This document shows positions 58,492-64,000 of a stretch of DNA of 64,000 nt, one piece after another. Under the pieces are notes generated by a model. The model was not told where the DNA came from, searched no databases, and saw nothing but the letters and a program-made list of their open reading frames with translations. The stretch is from Streptomyces erythrochromogenes. Its GTDB lineage: Bacteria; Actinomycetota; Actinomycetes; Streptomycetales; Streptomycetaceae. Position 1 is the stretch's first letter. Every line of letters begins with the position of its first letter. The position numbers and the translations under genes were made by a program. The DNA lies in the NCBI RefSeq assembly GCF_036170895.1, contig NZ_CP108036.1, positions 6,131,501 through 6,195,500 on the forward strand, given 5' to 3'.

Positions 58492-58953
58492 GTGAAGCTG
58501 GATTCGATGTACCAGGAACTGATCCTGGACCACTACAAGCACCCGCACGGGCGTGGCCTGCGCGACGGCGATGCCGAGGTGCACCACGTCAACCCGACGT
58601 GCGGCGACGAGATCACGCTGCGCGTGAAGTACGACGGTGAGAAGCTGACGGACGTCAGCTACGAGGGCCAGGGCTGCTCCATCAGCCAGGCCAGCGCCTC
58701 CGTACTGAACGAGCTGCTCGTGGGCAAGGAACTGGCCGAGGCGCAGAAGATCCAGGCTGTCTTCCTGGAGATGATGCAGTCCAAGGGCAAGATCGAGCCC
58801 GACGAGGCCATGGAGGAGGTGCTGGAGGACGCGGTCGCGTTCGTCGGCGTCTCCAAGTACCCGGCCCGTGTGAAGTGCGCCCTGCTGAGCTGGATGGCGT
58901 GGAAGGACGCGACTGCCCAGGCCCTGGGCGACGCGGAGAGGAAGACGGCATGA
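58492..58953 (+). CDS. sufU: SufU, zinc-dependent sulfurtransferase
   Basis: The 153-aa product is SufU, which accepts persulfide sulfur from SufS and passes it to SufB. Zinc ligands are C37 and D39 (NPTCGDE), C62 (GQGCSISQAS) and C129 (RVKCALLSW); C62/C129 match the usual pattern of this fold. The insertion between them typical of SufU rather than IscU is present (QSKGKIEPDEA). The start is GTG 58492; its stop overlaps the DUF59 gene. Confidence 0.96.
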   Translation: MKLDSMYQELILDHYKHPHGRGLRDGDAEVHHVNPTCGDEITLRVKYDGEKLTDVSYEGQGCSISQASASVLNELLVGKELAEAQKIQAVFLEMMQSKGKIEPDEAMEEVLEDAVAFVGVSKYPARVKCALLSWMAWKDATAQALGDAERKTA

Positions 58954-59294
58954 CCGAGAACGCGACGCCCGAGGCGTCGACCAAGCCGGCCACCGAGGAG
59001 GAGGTCCGCGAGGCCCTCTACGACGTGGTCGACCCCGAGCTGGGCATCGACGTCGTCAACCTGGGCCTGATCTACGGCATCCACATCGACGACGCGAACA
59101 TCGCCACCCTCGACATGACCCTGACCTCGGCGGCCTGCCCGCTGACGGACGTCATCGAGGACCAGGCGAAGTCGGCGACGGACGGCATCGTCAACGAACT
59201 CCGGATCAACTGGGTCTGGATGCCGCCGTGGGGCCCGGACAAGATCACGGACGACGGCCGTGAGCAGCTCCGCGCGCTCGGCTTCAACGTCTGA
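58950..59294 (+). CDS. sufT: DUF59/MIP18 metal-sulfur assembly factor
   Basis: The 114-aa product belongs to the DUF59 (MIP18/SufT) family of Fe-S maturation factors. VREALYDVVDPELGIDVVNLGLIYG is at about 19-43 and the reactive cysteine lies in TSAACPLTDV (about 63-72). It is the last gene of the suf operon, overlapping sufU by 4 bp, and is followed by a strong terminator. It probably helps load clusters onto target proteins. Confidence 0.93.
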   Translation: MTENATPEASTKPATEEEVREALYDVVDPELGIDVVNLGLIYGIHIDDANIATLDMTLTSAACPLTDVIEDQAKSATDGIVNELRINWVWMPPWGPDKITDDGREQLRALGFNV

Positions 59295-59310
59295 TCACCC
59301 CCGCTCGCGC

Positions 59311-59349
59311 AGGAGGGCCCCCGGCACGGTCGTGCCGGGGGCCCTTCCT
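59311..59349 (+). terminator. terminator of the suf operon
   Basis: AGGGCCCCCGGCACG (59314-59328) pairs with CGTGCCGGGGGCCCT (59331-59345) across a two-base loop, followed by TCCTGCTTCC. Confidence 0.9.
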
Positions 59350-59399
59350 GCTTCCCGGGTCCCTGCCGGGATCTCTTTCCGGTTCCTTTTCCGGATCGA

Positions 59400-59560
59400 C
59401 GCCTTGATCCGCAAGAACGCGGGCGGGCAGTACCTGATCCCGGCCGGCTCCTGGGCCGCCGACGACAACTCCGACCCGTATGCGCTCTACCAGTGGGACG
59501 GCCGACCGCCGACCCGGGCGGCTGGGAGGCGATCAGGGGCTCGTGATCAGCGGCTCCGCC
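59400..59560 (+). pseudogene. possible gene remnant with DUF3616-like stretch
   Basis: Between suf and the membrane protein gene a plus-strand reading gives DALIRKNAGGQYLIPAGSW, then AADDNSDPYALYQWDGRP, with protein-like codon use. This resembles the 'GQYLI.AG...D..ALY.WDG' end of DUF3616-type secreted proteins, as I recall them. There is no start codon, signal or preceding domain, and the reading turns to shadow sequence soon after, so I read it as a leftover fragment of a deleted gene. Confidence 0.35.
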
Positions 59561-60372
59561 GTGAGCGACCCGGCCAGGTGCTCGCGGCGGAGCCGCCGGT
59601 CGGCGTAGAGCAGCCCGACGGCCAGCTGCGGGAAGGTCAGCAGCAGCGCCGGCGCGAGCAGCAGCCCGGGGGCGCCGAACCACTGCCGGAGGACGTACGA
59701 GGCCCCCAGCGCGAGCGCGCCCGCCGGAGCCGTGACGCCGAGGGTCCGCCACCACGCACCGCGCACCAGGCGGGCCGACCGGCGCAGGGCCGCCACCGGG
59801 CCGAGCGCCTCGTACCCGGCGGCCGTGGGCGCCAGGGCGAAGAGCACGGCGAGCCAGAGGGCGACCGGGGCCAGGGGCAGCAGCGCGAGCGGCGGCAGCC
59901 CGGCGGCGAAGGCGGCGGCCCCCGGTCCGGCGGCCGCCAGCAGGGCCAGCAGCCGCGCGCCGAGCACCGCAGGGGTCCGGGGCAGGGCGGCGCGCAGCAG
60001 TTCGCGCGCGGCCACCGGGCGGCCGAGCACGGCCGGCCGGAGCAGGGCCGCGGCCAGGGCGCCGGCCAGCGCCCAGCTGAACAGCAGGAACAGGGCGGTG
60101 GCCGGGACGAGGGCGTAGACGAAGGCCCGGCTGCCGGCGGTACGGGTGAGGGAGGCGAGGGTTGCCGCCCCGCCGACCGCGGTGACCAGCAGCAGCCCGC
60201 CGAGCTGACCGAGGAGCAGGGCCCCGAGCAGCCGGCCGCCGTACCGGCGCAGCGCGGTGAGGGCGCCGCCGAGGATCTCCCGGGGAGCCAGCGGCCGCAG
60301 GGGAATCACGCCCGGCCGGGGAGCGCGCGCGGGAAGCCAGCCGCCGCCCTGGTGGGTCCAATGCTGCGCCAT
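59533..60372 (-). CDS. multi-pass membrane protein of unknown function
   Basis: The 279-aa product begins with a cytosolic part (MAQHWTHQGGGWLPARAPRPG; then PLRPLAPREILGGALTALRR at about 25-44) and has about six helices rich in Ala and Leu. PLRPLxxxEIxxGA is a stretch seen at the start of Streptomyces 'glycerophosphoryl diester phosphodiesterase membrane domain' (DUF7847-like) proteins. The ATG at 60372 is taken; the open frame runs further into the SMR promoter. It is divergent from the SMR gene. No catalytic motif is visible. Confidence 0.8.
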   Translation of the reverse strand: MAQHWTHQGGGWLPARAPRPGVIPLRPLAPREILGGALTALRRYGGRLLGALLLGQLGGLLLVTAVGGAATLASLTRTAGSRAFVYALVPATALFLLFSWALAGALAAALLRPAVLGRPVAARELLRAALPRTPAVLGARLLALLAAAGPGAAAFAAGLPPLALLPLAPVALWLAVLFALAPTAAGYEALGPVAALRRSARLVRGAWWRTLGVTAPAGALALGASYVLRQWFGAPGLLLAPALLLTFPQLAVGLLYADRRLRREHLAGSLTAEPLITSP

Positions 60373-60456
60373 GCGCCGCCCGCCCCTTCGTCGCCCGAGG
60401 AGGCGACAGGGTAGCGCCGCGGGCCGCAGGAGTCCCGGGTCGTGCACCCCCTGTCG

Positions 60457-60497
60457 TGTGTACAGGCGTACGCATCGATGTGTACCCTTGTACGCAT
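60457..60497. promoter_or_regulatory. double operator over the SMR-tetR promoter
   Basis: Two 19-bp copies, TGTGTACAGGCGTACGCAT (60457-60475) and TGTGTACCCTTGTACGCAT (60479-60497), differ at four positions and have a 22-bp period. Each holds GTAC-N4-GTAC with further near-symmetric flanks. Copy 1 contains the -35 box TGTACA (60459-60464), copy 2 the -10 box TACCCT (60483-60488), with an 18-bp spacer, and the predicted start of transcription is the A of the SMR ATG at 60496. Confidence 0.75.
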
Positions 60498-60816
60498 GCC
60501 CTATGTCCTGCTCGCAGCAGCCATCGCCGCCGAGGTCGCCGGCACCACCGCCATGAAGTACAGCGACGGCTTCACGAAGCTGTGGCCCTCGCTCGGCACC
60601 CTGCTGGGGTACGCCATAGCCTTCACCCTCCTCGCGCAGACGCTGAAGACCATGTCGGTCGGCACGGCCTACGCGATATGGGCCGGCGTCGGCACCGCCG
60701 CCATCGCCGCGATCGGCATGGTGTTCATGGGGGAGGCGGCCACCGCCGCGAAGATCGCCGGGATCGCCCTCGTGATCGGTGGGGTGGTCCTGCTGAACCT
60801 GGGCGGGGCGCACTGA
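60496..60816 (+). CDS. SMR-family multidrug efflux protein
   Basis: The 106-aa product is a four-helix small multidrug resistance pump. The proton/drug-binding glutamate is E13 in AAEVAGTTAMK, followed by LWPSLGTLLGYAIAFTLLAQTLKTM and AYAIWAGVGTAAIAAIGM, the family's helix-2 and helix-3 stretches. It works as a dimer exporting cationic compounds. ATG 60496 coincides with the predicted transcription start, so the mRNA is probably leaderless. Its TGA overlaps the tetR ATG by one base. Confidence 0.95.
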   Translation: MPYVLLAAAIAAEVAGTTAMKYSDGFTKLWPSLGTLLGYAIAFTLLAQTLKTMSVGTAYAIWAGVGTAAIAAIGMVFMGEAATAAKIAGIALVIGGVVLLNLGGAH

Positions 60817-61364
60817 TGCCGCAGGGCGTGCGGCGCTACGACCCGGACCGGCGCCAGCGGATCATCGACGCCGCTATCCGGGTGGTGGGGGCCAAGGGCA
60901 TCGCCGGGCTGAGCCACCGCAGCGCGGCCGCGGAGGCCGACGTACCGCTGGGGTCGACGACGTACCACTTCAAGACGCTGGACGACCTGCTGGTCGCGGC
61001 GCTGCGGCAGGCCAACGAGGGCTTCGCGCAGGCCGTGGCGCAATCGCCGGCGCTGGCCGATCCGGACGCGGACCTCGCCGGGGCGCTGGCCCGCCTCCTG
61101 GGCGAGTTGCTGGCGGTGGACCGGGGCCGGGTGGAGCTGGAGTACGAGCTCTACCTCGCGGCCCTGCGCCGCCCGGCCCTGCGGCCGGTCGCCGCCGAGT
61201 GGTGCGAGGCCGCGTCCGAGGCGCTGGTCCCGAGGACCGACCCGGTCACGGCCAGGGCGCTGGTGGCCGTGATGGACGGCATCAGCCTGCAGGTCCTGCT
61301 GACGGACGCCGCGTACGACGAGTCGTACGCCCGCGAGGTCCTGGCCCGGGTCCTGCGGCCCTAG
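60816..61364 (+). CDS. TetR-family repressor of the SMR pump
   Basis: The 182-aa product has the TetR N-terminal HTH (DPDRRQRIIDAAIRVVGAKG, then LSHRSAAAEADVPLGSTTYHFKTLDDLLVAAL; about residues 9-60) and a small helical ligand domain. It is translated right after the SMR pump (TGATG). The palindromic operator pair over the promoter is its likely target, giving self-control and drug induction. It ends in a 4-bp overlap with the convergent HxlR-peroxiredoxin gene. Confidence 0.92.
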   Translation: MPQGVRRYDPDRRQRIIDAAIRVVGAKGIAGLSHRSAAAEADVPLGSTTYHFKTLDDLLVAALRQANEGFAQAVAQSPALADPDADLAGALARLLGELLAVDRGRVELEYELYLAALRRPALRPVAAEWCEAASEALVPRTDPVTARALVAVMDGISLQVLLTDAAYDESYAREVLARVLRP

Positions 61365-62236
61365 GGGGCGGTGCGGACGGTCGACAGGGCCGTCTGCACG
61401 CTCGCCTCGATGTCGCGGATCGGGTAGATCACCTCGCGCACCGTGCGGTCGCGGTCGACGACCAGGGTCAGCCGCTTGATCCGGCTCACGCCCGCCGCGC
61501 GGAACGTGGGCAGCCGCAGCGCCGCCGTCAGCGCCAGGTCGGCGTCCGAGAGGAGCGGGAAGCGCAGCCGCTCCTGCTCCGCGAACTCCCGCTGCTCGTC
61601 GGGGCGCTGGGTCGAGACCCCGTGCACGGTGGCGCCGGCCGCCGTGAACTCCGCGAGCTGGTCGCGGTACGTGCACGACTCGAACGTACAGCCCTTGGCG
61701 CCCGGGATCCCGGCCCAGCCGGGCGGGTAGGACTCGGCCCGCGCGTAGGCGCCGGGGAAGAAGTACAGGACGGTGAACGGCGTGTCCGCCACCGGGTCGC
61801 TGAGCTCGCCGAAGCGGTCCGGCAGCAGCAGCGGCGGCACCCGCGTGCCCTGCAGTGCGTGCACCCGTTCCGCCTCGCGCGACGCCTCGTCGGTCGTGGC
61901 CGTCATCTCTCCCTCTCCCAGGACCCAGGTGTCGCCCCAGTCCTGGAGGGCCACCAGGACCGGCAGCAGCCCCCGCCCGCGCGGGGTCAGCCGGTACTCG
62001 TGCCGCACCGGACGTTCCTGGTACGGCTCGCGCGACAGCACCCCGGCTTCGACGAGCAGCTTCAGCCGCTCCGCCAGCACCTTGCGGGACACGCCCAGCT
62101 CGCGCTGGAGCTCGTCGAAGCGGTGCAGGCCGCGTGCCGCGTCGCGCACGATCAGCAGCGTCCACCAGTCGCCCACCACGTCGAGGGCCTGGGCGATGGC
62201 GCAGTCCGCGTCGCCGAGGTGTGTGCGCTGGGCCAT
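61361..62236 (-). CDS. HxlR-type regulator fused to a peroxiredoxin
   Basis: The 291-aa product joins two domains. Residues 8-108 form an HxlR winged helix (DVVGDWWTLLIVRDAARG; FDELQRELGVSRKVLAERLKLL; then the wing YRLTPRGRGLLPVL), with C12 near the N-terminus where redox-sensing HxlR proteins carry their thiol. Residues about 130-285 form an AhpC/PrxQ-like redoxin: TVLYFFPGAY, CTFESC with C183 and C188 as likely peroxidatic and resolving cysteines, VHGVSTQ and FPLLSDADL. It is divergent from the MFS gene and close to a palindrome. Confidence 0.88.
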   Translation of the reverse strand: MAQRTHLGDADCAIAQALDVVGDWWTLLIVRDAARGLHRFDELQRELGVSRKVLAERLKLLVEAGVLSREPYQERPVRHEYRLTPRGRGLLPVLVALQDWGDTWVLGEGEMTATTDEASREAERVHALQGTRVPPLLLPDRFGELSDPVADTPFTVLYFFPGAYARAESYPPGWAGIPGAKGCTFESCTYRDQLAEFTAAGATVHGVSTQRPDEQREFAEQERLRFPLLSDADLALTAALRLPTFRAAGVSRIKRLTLVVDRDRTVREVIYPIRDIEASVQTALSTVRTAP

Positions 62237-62279
62237 GGGAACTCCTTTGTCCGTTGACCCAAGGCTGTCATGCTGACAT

Positions 62280-62304
62280 AGTCCGTTCCCAAAAGGAACT
62301 GACT
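62280..62304. promoter_or_regulatory. palindrome AGTCCGTTCC-N5-GGAACTGACT
   Basis: Ten-base arms with one mismatch surround CAAAA between the divergent HxlR-peroxiredoxin and MFS genes. It is the obvious candidate operator of the HxlR domain and lies about 24 bp upstream of the MFS start. Confidence 0.6.
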
Positions 62305-62327
62305 AGCCGGATGTGGGGGGCACGGGT

Positions 62328-63560
62328 GTGCTGCAGGGGTTCAAGGACATACCGAGGGTCGTGTGGCTGCTGGCTGCGGGGGTGTTCGTCAACGCCGTCG
62401 TCAGCTTCACCTTCGTCTTCGTCTTCCTCTACCTGACCGGCCCGCGCGGCCTCGGGGCCGCCCAGGCCGGCCTCGTCAGCGGCATCAGCGGCGTCGGCCT
62501 GGTCGCGGGCAACTTCAGCGGCGGCTGGTACGGGGACCGCTTCGGCCACCGCCGGGTGCTCCTGGCCGCCGCCACCCTGGGCGGACTGGCCCTCGCGGCC
62601 TTCCCGCTGCTGCCCACGCCGCTCCTCTTCGTGGCCATGCCGGTGGCCCAGTACGCCTCAGGCGTGATCCGGGCCGCCAACTCCGCGCTGGTCGCGGTCA
62701 CCGTCCCGGAGGGGGGCCGCCGCCAGGCCTTCGCCCTCGTACGGTGCGTGTCCAACGGCGGCTTCACCCTCGGGCCGCCGTTGGGCGCCCTGGTCGCGAC
62801 CGGGCTCTCGTACGACTGGCTCTTCGTCGCCGACGGCGTCGGCACCCTCTTCTTCGCCCTCTGGACCGCCCGCGTCGTCCCGGCCCGCGGCGCACCCCGC
62901 AAGGCCTCCGCGGCCCCGGACGGCGGTCGGGGCCGCGGACTCGCCGCCGAACTGCGGGCTCGGCCGGCCCTGTTGGCGGTGCTCGGCGCGATCCTGGTGA
63001 CCGACGTCGTCTACCGCCAGCAGTACTCCACCTTCCCCGTCTTCCTCACCGACCACGGCATGGACCCGCGCGCCTTCGGGCTCGTCATCGCCCTCAACGG
63101 CGGGGTGATCCTGCTGCTGGAGCTGCCCGCCGCCGTGGCGCTGCGCGCGCGGCCGGCGCTGCCGGTGATCGGTACCGGGCTGGTGCTGGTCGGGGCCGGA
63201 TACGCGGCGCTGCTGCTCGGAGCGGGGATCGCGAGCGCCGTGACGATGATGGTGCTGCTGAGCCTCGGCGAGATCCTCTACAAGACCACCGCCACCGCCT
63301 ACGTCGCCGACGAGGCGCCCGAGCACGCCGTCGGGCGGTTCCAGAGCCTGTACGCGGGCATCTCGGTCAGCGGGGTCGTCATCGGCCCGCCGCTGGGCGG
63401 GGCGATGTACTCGGCCGCGCCGGGACTGCTGTGGCCGCTGTGCGCCGGGCTCGCGGCGACGGCGGGCGCGGCGGTGCTGTGGGCCTGGGCGCGGCAGCGG
63501 CGCGACGCGGTCCGACCGGCACATGAGACCGGTTCGCAACCTCAGGCCGTCGCCGGTTAG
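62328..63560 (+). CDS. MFS transporter, exporter type
   Basis: The product is 410 aa with 12 helices. GNFSGGWYGDRFGHRRVLL in the first half is the MFS loop 2-3 motif, and the second half starts with RPALLAVLGAILVTDVVYRQQYSTFPVFL. GTG 62328 is preferred for its GGGGGG site at 62315-62320; GTG 62313 is also in frame. Its divergent partner, the HxlR-peroxiredoxin fusion, probably controls it, so an electrophile or redox-active compound may be the cargo (inference). Confidence 0.88.
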   Translation: MLQGFKDIPRVVWLLAAGVFVNAVVSFTFVFVFLYLTGPRGLGAAQAGLVSGISGVGLVAGNFSGGWYGDRFGHRRVLLAAATLGGLALAAFPLLPTPLLFVAMPVAQYASGVIRAANSALVAVTVPEGGRRQAFALVRCVSNGGFTLGPPLGALVATGLSYDWLFVADGVGTLFFALWTARVVPARGAPRKASAAPDGGRGRGLAAELRARPALLAVLGAILVTDVVYRQQYSTFPVFLTDHGMDPRAFGLVIALNGGVILLLELPAAVALRARPALPVIGTGLVLVGAGYAALLLGAGIASAVTMMVLLSLGEILYKTTATAYVADEAPEHAVGRFQSLYAGISVSGVVIGPPLGGAMYSAAPGLLWPLCAGLAATAGAAVLWAWARQRRDAVRPAHETGSQPQAVAG

Positions 63561-63563
63561 GTT
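63558..63563 (+). promoter_or_regulatory. dapD -10 box, leaderless start predicted
   Basis: TAGGTT lies 7 bp before the dapD ATG, with TTCGCA 19 bp further upstream as a possible -35. There is no ribosome site between box and ATG, so transcription probably starts at the A of ATG. Confidence 0.55.
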
Positions 63564-63569
63564 TCGGGC

Positions 63570-64000
63570 ATGACTGCTACGCGTACCACCGGCGCCGTCG
63601 CCGCCGGACTTGCCACCATCACCGCCGACGGCACCGTCCTCGACACCTGGTTCCCCGCACCCGAGCTGGTCGCCGAGCCCGGCCCGGCCGGCACCGAGCG
63701 CCTCACCGCCGAGCAGGCCGTGGAGCTTCTCGGCGCCGCCGCGGCCAAGGCGATCCGCACGGACGCGGTCCGCGGCGTCGAGGTCGTAGCCGTCCGTACG
63801 GCCATCGCCTCCCTGGAGGACAAGCCGCTGGACGCGCACGACGCGTACCTGCGCCTGCACCTGCTCAGCCACCGCCTGGTCAAGCCGCACGGCCAGAACC
63901 TCGACGGCGTCTTCGGCCTGCTGACCAACGTCGCCTGGACCTCGCTGGGCCCGGTCGCCGTCGACCAGGTCGAGACCGTCCGCCTCAACGCCCGCGCCGA
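63570..64000 (+). CDS. dapD: tetrahydrodipicolinate N-succinyltransferase (5' part)
   Basis: The first 143 codons are seen; the gene continues past base 64000. The start reads MTATRTTGAVAAGLATITAD, then LDTWFPAPEL, EVVAVRTAIASLEDKPLDAHDAYLRLHLLSHRLVKPH and NLDGVFGLLTNVAWTSLGP, which is the N-terminal domain of the actinobacterial DapD type. The enzyme transfers succinyl from succinyl-CoA to tetrahydrodipicolinate in lysine and diaminopimelate synthesis. The catalytic left-handed beta-helix lies outside the window. TAGGTT just upstream suggests a leaderless mRNA. Confidence 0.88.
   Translation, partial: MTATRTTGAVAAGLATITADGTVLDTWFPAPELVAEPGPAGTERLTAEQAVELLGAAAAKAIRTDAVRGVEVVAVRTAIASLEDKPLDAHDAYLRLHLLSHRLVKPHGQNLDGVFGLLTNVAWTSLGPVAVDQVETVRLNARA

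Overview
The window is high-GC actinobacterial DNA, almost certainly a Streptomyces chromosome core. The grounds are strong G/C third-position bias, many GTG starts, GGAGG-type ribosome sites, a whiA-yvcK-rapZ-uvrC block, SufR-type iron-sulfur control, mycothiol-enzyme-type proteins, twin-arginine and secreted proteins, and the usual Streptomyces intergenic GC-rich palindromes. No tRNA, rRNA, CRISPR array, insertion sequence or phage module was seen. The first gene (WGR protein, minus strand) and the last (dapD, plus strand) run off the ends.

Layout. 0-7.7 kb: small metabolic and accessory genes (uridine kinase-like protein, pseudouridine catabolism psuG-psuK, methyltransferase, cupin, MFS exporter, O6-alkylguanine DNA repair, secreted glycerophosphodiesterase). 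7.9-10 kb: uvrB. 10.1-13.9 kb: a ter-type stress module (TerD; TerD fused to an FtsK-like region; TerC preceded by a yybP-ykoY/manganese riboswitch). 14-17 kb: MHS-family transporter, metallo-beta-lactamase-fold hydrolase, DinB/maleylpyruvate-isomerase-like protein. 17-20 kb: uvrA. 20-24.4 kb: fructokinase-like kinase, Tat-exported Rieske lipoprotein, a regulator divergent from a secreted papain-like protease and its coupled membrane partner. 24.6-29.6 kb: uvrC-rapZ-yvcK-whiA, overlapping genes. 29.7-32.7 kb: secreted zinc carboxypeptidase.

32.9-45.5 kb is central carbon metabolism: gap, pgk, tpiA, secG, an RbpA-like RNA polymerase binding protein and pgi on the plus strand, then pgl, opcA, zwf, tal and tkt on the minus strand. 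Lower glycolysis and the whole oxidative plus non-oxidative pentose phosphate branch lie back to back. 45.8-52.3 kb: heme A biosynthesis (ctaB plus strand, ctaA minus strand) around two uncharacterised genes, an ABC-2 exporter and a TPR-like protein. 52.7-59.3 kb: the SUF iron-sulfur operon sufR-sufB-sufD-Rieske ferredoxin-sufC-sufS-sufU-DUF59, with an exact CAAC-N6-GTTG operator at the sufR start. 59.5-64 kb: membrane protein, SMR efflux pump with its TetR repressor, an HxlR-peroxiredoxin fusion divergent from an MFS exporter, and dapD.

The most interesting points are the Mn riboswitch with two mutually exclusive pairings in front of terC, the TerD-FtsK-like chimera, the self-operator of sufR, the double operator laid exactly over the -35 and -10 of a leaderless SMR-tetR operon, the HxlR-peroxiredoxin fusion, the divergent RbpA paralogue, and the regulator/protease/membrane-partner module. 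Functions are inferred by reading the translated proteins and recalling families; no database search was run.
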